Shown: one piece after another, positions 7,995 to 17,514 of the stretch | Layout of the letters: each line of letters opens with the position of its first letter | Position numbering within the stretch: position 1 is the first letter of the stretch | DNA from: Archangium lansingense | GTDB taxonomy: Bacteria; Myxococcota; Myxococcia; Myxococcales; Myxococcaceae | DNA: 64,000 nt | Reading direction: 5' to 3' | NCBI RefSeq assembly: GCF_026626635.1 | Contig: NZ_JAPNKA010000001.1 | Span: 9,966,501-10,030,500 of the forward strand | The notes under the pieces: model-generated | Seen by the model: the letters and a program-made list of their open reading frames with translations, nothing else | Databases searched by the model: none | What the model was told of the DNA's origin: nothing | Translations under genes and position numbers: made by a program

Positions 7995-10900
7995 CTACAT
8001 CTCCGAGGGGATGCACGCGCTCTGCCCACCGTTCTTGCTGTCGTGCCGGCACGTGTGCAGCGAGCGCGAGATGGGCAGCTCGTAGATGTACTGCAGCACG
8101 TCCCTGTCGGAGGAAATCTGAACCCCGGTGGCCTGTCCCTTGCCGGGCTCGAAGAAGTTGACGCCGTAGACCACCTGGCCCGTCTTCGACACCTGGATGC
8201 TCATGGCCGGCTCGGGAGGAGGCGCCAGCACGGAGCGGTTCTGGTAGCGCACATAGGCGTTGCCGTCGAGGAAGCCCGCCGCGCAGTTGGGGGCACCCGT
8301 GACGAAGTCCGCCTGGAAGAGGCGCGCCTGGTTGCTGCTCGCACTGGCGCACGCGCCGCTGGAGGACGAGCCAGGGTACATGGAGTTCCACAGCGTGCAG
8401 CTGGAGAGCACCGCCGCGCCGCTGGCCGTCTTGTGGGGCAGGCCCTCGTACTCGTAGAACCAGCCGTAGCTGTCCGCATTCGCCAGCACCTTCGGCGAGC
8501 ACGTCTTGCCCGTCTCGCACGAGCAGTTGCCCAGGCCATCACACTTCACGTTCGTCACGTCGGTGAGGTCGCCCGAGGTCGCGCTGCCGCCGGTATCGGT
8601 CAGCCGCCGCGAGTCGTAGTCCGCGGCCTTGTTCTTCGAGCTGCCCGACCCGTTCTCGTCGAACATGCGCTCGGGGACGCCGCCGTACGCCCAGATGCCG
8701 TAGAAGCGGTTCTTGCCGAGCGAGCTCGGGGTGGAGGACGCGCTCAGGTCCAGGTCGTTCATGTTCAGCGTGTTGCCCGGATCGCTCACCCGGCAGTCGA
8801 ACACGCCCGACGCATCCTGTCCGCACTGCACCTTGGTGCGGGCGAACTCGTAGCTGACCGTTCCACCGCCGGTGGGCTTGGGGCACGAGTTGGCCTGGCG
8901 GTACTCGTACTCGGCCTTGATCATGTCCGTGTCGCCCACCGAGCCGCAGAAGTTGGTGGAGCTCGTCGTCGCGGAGGAGAAGGCGGTGTAGCGACCCGCC
9001 TTGAAGGCACGGTCCACCCACTCGTTGCTCAACCGCTGGTAGTCCGTGTCGTTGCGCGTCAGCTTGTAGGTGGACAGCGTCGAGCCGCACCCCAGCTTGG
9101 AGCAGGCCTGCGGGTTGTCGAAGCGGCAGATGCCGGCGCCGTTGTCGAGCAGCTGGTAGCGGTTGCCCGAGCCGACGAAGGCGCGCAGGGCCCGGTTCTC
9201 CGGCTGCATCGCCAGGGACGTCAGGTAGTGGAAGGGCGCACGGCTGCGGACGCTCTGATCATTTCCTCCGTTCACCCCCGCGCGGTCCATGACGAAGGCA
9301 CGCGCACCGCTCCAGTTGCCGATGAGCTTCGTGGTGCCATCCCGCACACCCGCCTCGTGGAAGCGCAGCGTCCAGAGCTGTCCGCCCAGGTCGCCCACCA
9401 CCGCGGTGTCGAAGAAGCCGTCGAAGCGCACCTTCGTGTTGGAGCCGTAGTCCGCCAGGGCCACGGGCGCCGCGAAGCCGTACGTCATGTCCTTGCGCGG
9501 ATCCGAGGTACCGCTGAAGGACTCCGAGTACTCCCACTTCCACAGCAGGTTGTCGCGGCGGTCCGGCACGGTGCCGTTCCACACGTCCACCATGTAGATG
9601 CCGCGCCCCTTCTCGTTGGCGGGAGACCAACCACCCGACAGCACCGCCACCCAGCGCTCCACGCTCAGCACGCTCTTGTCCTCGTGCCGCGCCAGGCCAC
9701 TGGAGGACTGGAGCAGCACCGGGCCAATGGGCGGCGGCTTGGGGCTCAGGCTCATCAGCGTCTTGCCGAAACGCAGGGCCTCGTCCGTGCACGGCTGCGG
9801 GAACATCCAGCGGAAGCTGGGCTGCGTCTTCGCGCTCGTCGCCAGGGTGCTGGCGCCATCCCACTGAATCTCCAGCGCGAAGTAGTGCGTACCACCCCGG
9901 CCCTCGGCCACCACGGCCACCGTGTGGTACTCGTTCATCTGCTTCTTGCCGTCGTTGTTCTCGTCCGACCAGATGTCGCGGACCATGATGTCGCCGTCGA
10001 TGTAGTAGGCGTGGCCCTGCAGCATGTCCTGCAGCCGCGACAGCAGATCCGCCGGGATGAAGGCCCACCGCTCCGTGCCTCCACCCGCCGCGGTGCTGGA
10101 GTACGTCACCTCACACTTCGAGTCCTCCTGGCCCTGGCCGTCGCTGAAGGCGTGCAGCATGCCGTCGTTGGCGCCCACCAGGATGAGGCGCTCGCGCTTG
10201 CGGTTGATGAAGTGCCAGGCGTCATAGGCATCGCGCACCGTCGGCGTAGCGACGTTGCAGGACGCGGCCTGCGTGTAGGTGACCATCTCAGTGGACGGCA
10301 CGCCGGTCTTGTTCTGGGTGGCGAAGAGCGTGCTCACGCACTGGTTGCTCACGCCGATGTCGCACAGGAACTTGTCCACCGGGGGATCCACCACCACCGG
10401 GGACGAGTGGAAGATGTCGCCCAGCACGGACGGCCGGGTGTCGTCGCGCTTGCCATCGCCGTTCTCGTCGAACAGGTCCTGCCCGCGCACGTACTGCATG
10501 ACGAGCGCCGAGCACAGCAGGTCATACGCGTCCTGGGTCGTCGGATTGGCCGGAACGCCCACCAGGCCCTGGGCCGTCATCAGGGTCACGGCCTGCGCGA
10601 GCCCCAGCGTGCCCGCCATCTGCATCTTCTCGAGGATGAGGCCCGGCTTGTAGGTGGTGAGCACGCCCGTGGGACACAGGGGCGAGCCGCTCACGGCCAG
10701 GTACTGGCGCAGCTGGCTCATGTTGGTGAGCTTGAACTCGACGACCGAGTCCTTCTCGGTCATCAACCCGTCCTTCGACCCTCCGCCGTTGTTGTCCGTC
10801 ACCGTCCAGATCTTCCGGCCCTTGTGGCCGAGCGCCTGCAGCTTCGCGTTCGCCTCCCAGAAGGGCTCGGCCGCACCACCGTAGACGGGCGCGCCGCCAG

Positions 10901-12512
10901 GGCCGCCGCTGGTGGACAGCACCTTGCGGTACTCGCTCGAGTTGTCCTCGGCGACCATCGTCCCCGACTTGTCCACCAGGAAGGTGTCAGCGCGATCGCC
11001 GTCCGCGTTCTTGTCCTGGTCCTCGACGAACTCGTTGAACTGCTCGTAGCGGTAGAGCCGGCCCGACCAGGAGCCATTCTTGGCGGGCATCATGCGCGGG
11101 ATGATGGCCGTGGCCGACACGCTCTGCGTCTGCAGCGTGTTGACGGCCGCCGAGGAGAAGGCGGTGTTGCGCGTGTTGATGTCATCCAGGATGGTGAGCA
11201 TCACGCGCTTGAGCTCGCTGGTGCTGCGGGCCGGGAAGAACTTGCCGCCGCCCAGCCGCGCCGTCTCCTGCAGCAGCTTGCTGTCCTCCACGTCCTCGGA
11301 GAAACCGATGGTGTACGTGGCCACGCGCTGCTGGCCGTCCATGTCGAAGCGCAGATCCTTCTCCCACATCATCTTGGCCACCTTGTGCAGGTGGCTGGGG
11401 GAGCAGTCCTCGCAGGGCGTGGTGTCGTTCTTGATGGCGTCCGGGAGGTTGACCACCTTGCCCTCGTCGTAGGGCTCGCCGTCCGTCAGCAGGATGACGG
11501 CGTTGAAGCCGCACTCGAAGCACACCCCATCCGCCGCGCTGAAGTTGGCGCTCGTCGGGTGAGTGCCCAGGTAGGTGCTGAAGGGCGTGGGGGCTCCCTT
11601 GGACTGGAAGTAGTAGCCCGCCGAGTAGAGCGCGTCCGCGAGCGGGGTGTTGCAGCCATCCCAGCCCAGGCCGTTGCTGTTGTTGTCGTTGACGTTGGTG
11701 AGGTCGTTGAGGACGGAGTTGCGGTTGTTCTCCACCGAGCTGTTGTCCAGGGGGTAGGACTTGGCGCAGGTGGGGCCCATGGGCTGCTGGATGCAGAGGC
11801 ACTGGTTGTTGGTGCCGGACTTCTTGCCCCAGCACGTCTTGGCGGCGCGGGTCTGGAAGCCCAGCACGCCGAAGCGCACCTCGCGCAGGTCGCGGATGAC
11901 GTCCGCCATCACCTTGACGGCACCCGAGTCACGCGGCGCGTAGAAGTTGAGGAAGTTGCCCTTCACCCGCCGCGTGCTGCTGTTGTGGATGTAGTAGCCC
12001 TTGGTATCGAGGCAGCTCTGGCAGGTGCTCCGGTCCGAGGAGCCGATGCCCGAGATGGACGAGCACGCATTGCTCACGCTCGTCCAGGTCTGGGTGTTGT
12101 CCGGAGCGTTGCCGAAGATGACGCCATACCCTTCCGACGGCGCCTCGTAATAGCTGTTGGTGGCGAACCAGGCGTCGGACTGGCTGTTGAGGCCCGTCCA
12201 CAGGCGCGGGTACGCCTCGGCGCTGGCGTACCCCAGCCCGTTGAGGAACGAGTCCGAGCAGCCCTTGGTGGTGGGCCAGGTCTTCGGCCACGAGTGCATC
12301 GAGCCGGAGGTGTCAATGATGAAGAGGATGTTGGGAGGCCCACCCGGGCGCGAGAAGAACTTCTCGTCGCTGCCCCGGGTCGGGTTCATCAGGGCGTCCA
12401 GACGGGACGTGGTGGGCAGGCAGCAGGCCGCCTGATCAATGGCGGACGCGGTGTCCGCCCGGAGCAGCACCACGAGGATGGCAACGAGGCTGAGCGTCAA
12501 CTTGCGGAACAT
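7995..12512 (-). CDS. pilY1: PilY1-type pilus tip adhesin/assembly protein with VWA domain
   Basis: A 1505-residue secreted protein thought to cap the type IV pilus and to prime its assembly with the minor pilins. It has a signal peptide (LTLSLVAILVVLLRADTASA). A von Willebrand A domain follows, with the MIDAS motif DTSGSM, and LLTDGEPYDEGK further on. The C-terminal half is a beta-propeller of the PilC/PilY1 type (LVGANDGMLHAFSDG, GDLGGQLWTLRF). Asp/Asn-rich loops such as DENGDGKRDD and DENNDGKK look like calcium sites. The start at 12512 (MFRKLT) has AGGAAAGG upstream and places the signal peptide first. It is the last gene of the minor-pilin operon. The many cysteines suggest disulphides in the periplasm. 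Confidence 0.92.
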   Translation of the reverse strand: MFRKLTLSLVAILVVLLRADTASAIDQAACCLPTTSRLDALMNPTRGSDEKFFSRPGGPPNILFIIDTSGSMHSWPKTWPTTKGCSDSFLNGLGYASAEAYPRLWTGLNSQSDAWFATNSYYEAPSEGYGVIFGNAPDNTQTWTSVSNACSSISGIGSSDRSTCQSCLDTKGYYIHNSSTRRVKGNFLNFYAPRDSGAVKVMADVIRDLREVRFGVLGFQTRAAKTCWGKKSGTNNQCLCIQQPMGPTCAKSYPLDNSSVENNRNSVLNDLTNVNDNNSNGLGWDGCNTPLADALYSAGYYFQSKGAPTPFSTYLGTHPTSANFSAADGVCFECGFNAVILLTDGEPYDEGKVVNLPDAIKNDTTPCEDCSPSHLHKVAKMMWEKDLRFDMDGQQRVATYTIGFSEDVEDSKLLQETARLGGGKFFPARSTSELKRVMLTILDDINTRNTAFSSAAVNTLQTQSVSATAIIPRMMPAKNGSWSGRLYRYEQFNEFVEDQDKNADGDRADTFLVDKSGTMVAEDNSSEYRKVLSTSGGPGGAPVYGGAAEPFWEANAKLQALGHKGRKIWTVTDNNGGGSKDGLMTEKDSVVEFKLTNMSQLRQYLAVSGSPLCPTGVLTTYKPGLILEKMQMAGTLGLAQAVTLMTAQGLVGVPANPTTQDAYDLLCSALVMQYVRGQDLFDENGDGKRDDTRPSVLGDIFHSSPVVVDPPVDKFLCDIGVSNQCVSTLFATQNKTGVPSTEMVTYTQAASCNVATPTVRDAYDAWHFINRKRERLILVGANDGMLHAFSDGQGQEDSKCEVTYSSTAAGGGTERWAFIPADLLSRLQDMLQGHAYYIDGDIMVRDIWSDENNDGKKQMNEYHTVAVVAEGRGGTHYFALEIQWDGASTLATSAKTQPSFRWMFPQPCTDEALRFGKTLMSLSPKPPPIGPVLLQSSSGLARHEDKSVLSVERWVAVLSGGWSPANEKGRGIYMVDVWNGTVPDRRDNLLWKWEYSESFSGTSDPRKDMTYGFAAPVALADYGSNTKVRFDGFFDTAVVGDLGGQLWTLRFHEAGVRDGTTKLIGNWSGARAFVMDRAGVNGGNDQSVRSRAPFHYLTSLAMQPENRALRAFVGSGNRYQLLDNGAGICRFDNPQACSKLGCGSTLSTYKLTRNDTDYQRLSNEWVDRAFKAGRYTAFSSATTSSTNFCGSVGDTDMIKAEYEYRQANSCPKPTGGGTVSYEFARTKVQCGQDASGVFDCRVSDPGNTLNMNDLDLSASSTPSSLGKNRFYGIWAYGGVPERMFDENGSGSSKNKAADYDSRRLTDTGGSATSGDLTDVTNVKCDGLGNCSCETGKTCSPKVLANADSYGWFYEYEGLPHKTASGAAVLSSCTLWNSMYPGSSSSGACASASSNQARLFQADFVTGAPNCAAGFLDGNAYVRYQNRSVLAPPPEPAMSIQVSKTGQVVYGVNFFEPGKGQATGVQISSDRDVLQYIYELPISRSLHTCRHDSKNGGQSACIPSEM

Positions 12513-12523
12513 GGCGCCTTTCC

Positions 12524-13018
12524 TCACAGGCCGTAACGGAAAAGGAATTCGACTTCGGACTCGCGGCCCGCGCTCTCGTGGCACTTGACCACCACGCGGT
12601 AGTACTTGCCGCCCAGGGTGCCGCCAGAGTCGGTCACGGTGTTGGCGATGTCGCGGGCCTGCTTCGACGCCTCGCCCATGGACACCGCGTTGACGGCCAC
12701 CACCGTGCTCTCGGCCTCGCCGCCGTAGTGGCCCGTCATCATCTGCGAGCGAGCGCTTGGATCCGGATCATCGATGAACGTCGTATCGAGGATCTGCAGC
12801 TCACTGGTGGCGCGGAACAGCTTCAGGCGCGACAGCAGGTGGCGGCGCGCCGCGTCCGCGCATGCGCCCACACGATCACCCCGCAACTTCTCGGCCGTGG
12901 CCTCGCGGTTGTAGTTGGTGAACTGGATGGCGCCCCCCACCAGCACCATCAACACGGAGACGGCGATGAGGGTCAACATCAGGGCGTTGCCGCGGGGGGC
13001 CCTCTTCTTGAGGTGCAT
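12524..13018 (-). CDS. PilX-like minor pilin
   Basis: A 164-residue protein starting MHLKKRAPRGNALMLTLIAV. A short basic leader is followed by an N-terminal hydrophobic helix in pilin topology, but without the usual Glu5, as in PilX proteins. The start at 13018 is chosen because it gives that topology. The gene lies between the PilW- and PilY1-like genes, which is the canonical fimU-pilV-pilW-pilX-pilY1 order. The rest of the protein is unremarkable, with a C-terminus that may be the exposed globular part. Confidence 0.8.
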   Translation of the reverse strand: MHLKKRAPRGNALMLTLIAVSVLMVLVGGAIQFTNYNREATAEKLRGDRVGACADAARRHLLSRLKLFRATSELQILDTTFIDDPDPSARSQMMTGHYGGEAESTVVAVNAVSMGEASKQARDIANTVTDSGGTLGGKYYRVVVKCHESAGRESEVEFLFRYGL

Positions 13019-13023
13019 GATGG

Positions 13024-14223
13024 TCAGCCTCCCCACACGTTGGAGCCGGGGGTCTCGTCTCCCACCGGCGGGTTGAAACTGGAGCGCGACAGCAGGTTGG
13101 GCACGCGCACGGTGGTGGTCATGTTGGTCCGGTAGAAGCCATCCGCGGCCGTGGTCTCCCCCGAGTCCTCGAGGTCCCCGCGGGAGAAGGCGCGGCGCCC
13201 GTTGGCCTCCGGGGTCGCCGAGCGCAGCGAGATGCTCACGCGCACCGCCCGAATGTTGGCCGGGTGCCGCGAGAAGCGGACGGGAGCATCATAGGGGTCG
13301 CTGTAGCGGGGCTCCGGCTTGAGCGGATCCCTCGGCTCCGGGAAGCGGTCCTTGTCCGCGCTGTTCACGTCCCCCAGCACCCAGTTGGGCGCCGAGGAGT
13401 TGGCGTCCACCGCCGCGATCGTCGCGTTGGGCCCATCCAGGGGAGGCCGGTTCATGATGTAGGCCACCTGGAAGGACTCCACGTCCGCGGCCAGCGGGAC
13501 AGCGGTGTCCATGTTCAGCTCATCCAGGCCCTGGAAGGCCATGAGGAACGGACGGCCGCCCAGGTCCACGATGCGCAGGCGCACCTCGTGCAGCAGCATG
13601 ATGTAGGGCGCGTCCAGCGCCCCCGTCTTCGACAGGCAGGTGTCGTCCTGGGGGATGGAGGACAGCGCCGGGTCCACCGTGAAGCTGGAGGACGCCCCCA
13701 CGCCCTTGGACACCCCGGCAGTCGTGACCTTCAGCACCAGGTACTTCTTGCCGTTGTTGCACGAGACGATGATGCGCTGGCCCTTGGAGAGATCCACCCC
13801 GAACGTGCCCGACTCCAGCACCAGGCCGCCCGAGCCCATGTAGCGCCCTCGGCGCAGATACGCTGCATCCCGGTAGCGGAAGGCCAGATCATCGGTGACG
13901 GACTTGGGTATGCCTTTGGCAAACACGAGGGTGTGGTTGGCCTTGGCCTGCCCCGGAATCGCCGTGGCGTTGAAGTCGAACGCGAAGCGCGGATCGATGC
14001 CGTAGCCGGCCATGCGCACCCGCTGCTCGATGAAGCCGCTCGCCGTCCGCAGTCCCTCCACCGCCACCTTGATGCGCGACTCCGTCTGGTAGGAGCCCTG
14101 GATGCCCACGAAGGACACGGCTACCGCGGCGAGGATGATCGTCGTCGTCGCCGTGCCCACCAGCAGCTCGAGCAGCGTGAAGCCGCGCGGCGCGAGGGCC
14201 TGAGGGTTTCTCGAAGGGGCCAT
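13024..14223 (-). CDS. PilW-like type IV minor pilin
   Basis: A 399-residue prepilin. The leader ends in Gly before FTLLELLVGTATTTIILAAVAV, with Glu at position 5 of the mature chain, the signature for prepilin peptidase and methylation. The long globular part has a C-terminus with RAVRVSISLRSATPEANG, typical of PilW. Its stop is six bases from the start of the PilX-like gene, so translation is probably coupled. It would form part of the tip or priming complex with PilV, PilX, FimU and PilY1. Confidence 0.87.
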   Translation of the reverse strand: MAPSRNPQALAPRGFTLLELLVGTATTTIILAAVAVSFVGIQGSYQTESRIKVAVEGLRTASGFIEQRVRMAGYGIDPRFAFDFNATAIPGQAKANHTLVFAKGIPKSVTDDLAFRYRDAAYLRRGRYMGSGGLVLESGTFGVDLSKGQRIIVSCNNGKKYLVLKVTTAGVSKGVGASSSFTVDPALSSIPQDDTCLSKTGALDAPYIMLLHEVRLRIVDLGGRPFLMAFQGLDELNMDTAVPLAADVESFQVAYIMNRPPLDGPNATIAAVDANSSAPNWVLGDVNSADKDRFPEPRDPLKPEPRYSDPYDAPVRFSRHPANIRAVRVSISLRSATPEANGRRAFSRGDLEDSGETTAADGFYRTNMTTTVRVPNLLSRSSFNPPVGDETPGSNVWGG

Positions 14224-14232
14224 ATGGGCAGC

Positions 14233-14850
14233 TCAGATCTCGACGTAGGTTTCGTTGCCGAACGGGCCCGAGTCGTAGAACCCGAAGTACTGACGCACGA
14301 AACGGCGCTTGCCCAGCTCCATCCACGATACCACGACCGTCACCTGGTTGATGGTCACGCCCGTGGCCTCGTCCTCCTTGTCGATGACCACCAGGACGCG
14401 CCGGTAGTGCGTCATGTCGTCGGCTGCATAGCTGGACAGCAGGCGATCAGCGGGCTGCGCCGCCTTCTCGTAGGCATCCAGGTCGAAGATGCAGCTCACC
14501 CGCCAGGCATCGTCCTCGGTGGGCTCCAGCGACTCCAGGCCCCCGGCGAGCGCCCGCACCTCTTCGTTCGCATCACACCCCTCGCCGCTGAGCAGACCGG
14601 GGCGCGCCGCCGTGCCAATCACTCGCGCCCAGCCCAGGGTGTCCAGCGACACACGCACCTGCGAGGCGATGCCCGAGGCGCGGGTGGCCTGGTTGGCCAT
14701 GATGTTCTGCCGGCTGGCCACCAGGAGGCCCTGGAAGATGCCCACCAGGCCGATGAGCAGAACCACGGAGGCGGTCATCCCCTCGATGAGCGACACGCCG
14801 CGCTGGGCGGCACGGTTGCGGCGGACGAGGCGGCGGGAAATAGAGTCCAC
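14233..14850 (-). CDS. PilV-like type IV minor pilin
   Basis: A 205-residue prepilin. The leader RRNRAAQRG precedes VSLIEGMTASVVLLIGLVGIFQGLL, with Glu5 and a hydrophobic helix. The globular part contains a few cysteines that could form a disulphide. It lies between the FimU- and PilW-like genes, nine bases from the latter, on one transcript. The assignment to PilV rather than another minor pilin rests on gene order and size. Confidence 0.84.
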   Translation of the reverse strand: MDSISRRLVRRNRAAQRGVSLIEGMTASVVLLIGLVGIFQGLLVASRQNIMANQATRASGIASQVRVSLDTLGWARVIGTAARPGLLSGEGCDANEEVRALAGGLESLEPTEDDAWRVSCIFDLDAYEKAAQPADRLLSSYAADDMTHYRRVLVVIDKEDEATGVTINQVTVVVSWMELGKRRFVRQYFGFYDSGPFGNETYVEI

Positions 14851-14865
14851 GGCAGGACCTCCAGG

Positions 14866-15567
14866 CTAGAGCTTGTCCGGGCTGTAAACCGCCATGTAGC
14901 CAGAGGGGCCAGAGATGGCGAACAGCTGTTGGGTACGGCCCTCCATGCTGCGGAGGGACAAGGACTGATTGGTGATGGAGGCGTAGATGCCGTCACCATC
15001 GACGAAGCGCGCGGTTCCATCCGGGAAGAAGCCGATGGCCCCTGCCGGGTGGGAAGCGCCCGAGCAGAAGCTGCACGTCTGTGCCGCCAGCGACTGGAAG
15101 GGCGCGCCAAACAGGCCCACCTTCCCAGGCGTCAGCGTCTCGAAGCGCACCCTCTTGCTGTAGTCCTCGAGGAAGTAGACCGCCGACACGGTGCCCGTCT
15201 CGCCCACCACGTTCGTCTTGAGCGGCAGCGTGTAGAGCTTGAGGGGATTGCGCACGTACGTGCTGTTGCGATCCTCCACCACGCTGAACGCGCCCATGCC
15301 GCCCGTCAGCCCCTCGCGGTTGGCCGTCGGATAGAGCAGCACCCACACCGGATAGCCGCGCGACACCGCCCGCGTGCGCGCCGACATCATCGCGCCCTGG
15401 AAATCGAAGGAGGCGTTCTGCAGCGCCCCGCGCTTCCCCACGGCGTCGAACGTCACCACCGCCATCCCCGTCAGCACGCCCAGGATGGCCAACACGATCA
15501 GCACCTCGATGAGCGTGAAGCCCTTCTCTCGCTGCTCGTGCCTTGCTGGATTCGCGTGGTTGCTCAT
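14866..15567 (-). CDS. FimU/GspH-like minor pilin, first gene of the pilin operon
   Basis: A 233-residue prepilin with leader RHEQREKG and mature start FTLIEVLIVLAILGVLTGMAVV (Glu5 present). The GspH/FimT-like globular region contains SARTRAVSRGYPVWVLLYP and a Cys-x2-Cys pair (TCSFCSG). It opens the five-gene cluster down to pilY1. A promoter-like element lies 25-52 bases upstream. Confidence 0.86.
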   Translation of the reverse strand: MSNHANPARHEQREKGFTLIEVLIVLAILGVLTGMAVVTFDAVGKRGALQNASFDFQGAMMSARTRAVSRGYPVWVLLYPTANREGLTGGMGAFSVVEDRNSTYVRNPLKLYTLPLKTNVVGETGTVSAVYFLEDYSKRVRFETLTPGKVGLFGAPFQSLAAQTCSFCSGASHPAGAIGFFPDGTARFVDGDGIYASITNQSLSLRSMEGRTQQLFAISGPSGYMAVYSPDKL

Positions 15568-15591
15568 TCTGGCGACTCTATGGCGAAGAAC

Positions 15592-15619
15592 AGATTACTC
15601 CGGTTTACAGAAAAGGCAA
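15592..15619 (-). promoter_or_regulatory. Sigma70-like promoter of the minor-pilin operon
   Basis: On the minus strand TTGCCT (15619-15614) and TAATCT (15597-15592) are separated by 16 bases in an unusually AT-rich patch. They lie 25-52 bases ahead of the FimU-like start at 15567. A direct GTTAC repeat (15634-15648 area) lies just upstream and could bind a regulator. This is pattern matching only. Confidence 0.45.
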
Positions 15620-15982
15620 ATAATTCTCAGGTTACTGAATGTTACGGGGTCCACACCGTCCTGGAAGGAAGCCGTCCCGCCGCGCGTCGCGCCCCTGGAG
15701 CGGAGAGGATCCCTCAACGTCCGGAGTCGACGCAAACCGGCCCACCGCGAAGGGAGGCTCACAGGAAAACCGGAGCACGTCCATTCTCGGGCAAGCCACC
15801 GCCCGGCGGCTCGCTCTCTCGAGGCTCGTTGGATCAGCCCGAAGCGCTGGCTTATGGTCGGACTGGAAAAGTGGGAGCTGGCGGTTCACAGCCAGGACGC
15901 CAAGCAAGTGGCGGGCCGTCTGCCAACTCCTTGAAACAACAAGTGTCCAGTGGAGCTCACCGCATGTGTTGCGGCCTGAAAG
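15620..15982. other. Intergenic region without a credible gene
   Basis: Non-coding stretch between the DHH gene end (16025) and the pilin operon promoter. Short frames here have no recognisable product and no consistent ribosome-binding sites. Apart from the GTTAC repeat at its left end I see nothing definable. Confidence 0.6.
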
Positions 15983-15999
15983 CTCGCAAAGTTTGCGAG
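15983..15999. promoter_or_regulatory. 17-bp perfect palindrome
   Basis: CTCGCAAAGTTTGCGAG is an exact inverted repeat with one central base. A further CCGCAAA half follows at about 16002. It lies 26 bases past the DHH gene stop. The near-zero loop and missing T tract make it a poor terminator, so a dimeric DNA-binding site is as likely. Confidence 0.45.
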
Positions 16000-16024
16000 G
16001 TCCGCAAAATGTAGCGTCTCGGGA

Positions 16025-16981
16025 CTAACCGGACAGCTCGGACAGGATTTCCAAATAGGCGGCTCGGGCGCGCGCCAGCTCGCCAGGCTTGAAGCTGATG
16101 GCGGACACCACGGGGTGACCGCCGCCGCCGTAGCGTGAGGCGATGGCGGCCAGGTCGTGCCGCCGCTCCTGGGGACGCCACGGGTTGGAGCCGAGCGACA
16201 CCTTGGCGCGCGAGGGGCCCTGCCCCACCCAGAGGGTGTAACGGGCCTCGGGGTAGAGGGCGTAGGCGATGAACTTGTTGAGGCTGTCCACGCCCTCGTC
16301 CGCCAGGTCGAAGGAGACGACGCCCTTCTCGTAGCGGGCCTTGGCGCGCACCAGGTCAATGTGGCGGCGGTGGCGCTCGAGCAGCGGCGCGAGCGGGGTG
16401 GCGATGAGCGGCGAGGCGGCGAGGGACGCCAGCGAGTCGGTCTGCATCCGCTCGATGACCTGGGGGATGAGCGCGGGGTCCTTGTTGGCCTCGAGCACCG
16501 TCATGATGCGCAGGGCGGGCTCCTCCAGCGCCACCGCCATCTCCGGGTTGGGGAAGAGCGCGCCGTCGATGATCTCCGCCCAGTGCAGCAGCTCCGCCAT
16601 GGGCGAGGCGTCCCACCCGAAGCGCTCGCGCGCCACGTCCGCCAGGTAGACGGTGCAGCTCTTGCGATGCGCGTCGTGGAACTTGTGCCCGCTGGTGTCG
16701 GCGCGGAAATGGGCCTCGTCCCCCGGCTGCTGGAAGGCGGAGACGTGGTGGTCGAACCACCAGGTGAGCCGCGGATCCTGGCTGTAGCGGAAGTCGACGA
16801 TGACGTTCTCGTCCCCGGTGAAGACGGCCGGATCGATGGGCGCGCCCCCCGCCTGGTGCGACAACCCGCGGTAGCTGAAGCGGGCATCCGGGCGCACGCG
16901 CTCGCGATAGAAGCGGGTGAAGACCGCCGCGCTCGCGGCCCCGTCAAAGCAGCTGTCGTGGAAGAGAACCTGGACGTTCAT
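16025..16981 (-). CDS. DHH/DHHA1-family phosphoesterase
   Basis: A 318-residue protein of the DHH superfamily, metal-dependent phosphodiesterases that include nanoRNases, c-di-AMP hydrolases and exopolyphosphatases. The N-terminal block has FHDSCFDGAASAAVF and NVIVDFRYS; the signature WWFDHHVSAF supplies the DHH triad. The DHHA1 end carries RYGGGGHPVVSAISF, the glycine-rich substrate-binding loop. The frame is open to 17170 upstream. MNVQVLFHDS at 16981 is preferred because it begins at the first conserved strand. The exact substrate cannot be read from the sequence. Confidence 0.87.
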   Translation of the reverse strand: MNVQVLFHDSCFDGAASAAVFTRFYRERVRPDARFSYRGLSHQAGGAPIDPAVFTGDENVIVDFRYSQDPRLTWWFDHHVSAFQQPGDEAHFRADTSGHKFHDAHRKSCTVYLADVARERFGWDASPMAELLHWAEIIDGALFPNPEMAVALEEPALRIMTVLEANKDPALIPQVIERMQTDSLASLAASPLIATPLAPLLERHRRHIDLVRAKARYEKGVVSFDLADEGVDSLNKFIAYALYPEARYTLWVGQGPSRAKVSLGSNPWRPQERRHDLAAIASRYGGGGHPVVSAISFKPGELARARAAYLEILSELSG

Positions 16982-17219
16982 GCGGGTGGCCTTACCTGAC
17001 TCCTGTGTCAGATGTGTACGAAAAGCCTCAACGAAACGAGTCATTCCCCCATGAAAGATTGAACGAAGTTTGGAATCCCTCCCTGAAGTCTGAGGCGAGT
17101 GATGACTGCAAGCCCCTGATTCTCCATGGGAGGCAGCCAGGCGAGCCCCTGGCACGCTGCATGCAACCATTTTGGCCGACTCAGTCCATCAACCCACGAG
17201 CAGCCGGTGGGAGGACACC

Positions 17220-17453
17220 ATGGCCAAGACAGCGACACGCAAGAGCGGTTCGGTCCAACGGCAGGGGCGCAGGGCCATGCCCGCGCCCCGGAGAACTACC
17301 CGCCGCAAGGCAGCTCCAGCGCTGCTCACCCTGGGAGAGCTCATCGCGGCGGCCTACGATACGGCCGGCGGGGAGAGCTTCGAGGTGCTCAAGCTGGTCA
17401 CCTCGCCGCAGATGACCCGGGCCCTGGGACGGCGCATCGTCCTGGAGGGCTGA
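17220..17453 (+). CDS. Small basic protein of unknown function
   Basis: A 77-residue protein starting MAKTATRKSGS, with GGTGGGAGG just upstream. The N-terminal 35 residues are Arg/Lys-rich. The rest (LTLGELIAAAYDTAGGESFEVLKLVTSPQMTRALGRRIVLEG) looks like a small helical domain. Similar small proteins occur in myxobacteria without known function. The start at 17220 is chosen for its ribosome-binding site; an upstream in-frame start at 17172 lacks one. Confidence 0.7.
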   Translation: MAKTATRKSGSVQRQGRRAMPAPRRTTRRKAAPALLTLGELIAAAYDTAGGESFEVLKLVTSPQMTRALGRRIVLEG

Positions 17454-17514
17454 GTCTCCCCTCCCCCACGGGGCCAGATGGACCCAGGGGAGTGGTGAGC
17501 CCGCGCGGAGGCCC

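Noticed and set aside
7725..12536. Very long plus-strand open frame (about 1600 codons)
   Set aside because: It is antisense to pilY1. GC-rich third positions keep such frames open, its product is low-complexity Arg/His/Ala/Val, and the minus strand has clear domains.
13264..16014. Plus-strand open frame across three pilin genes
   Set aside because: It is antisense to prepilins with clear cleavage sites, and it runs on into non-coding DNA.
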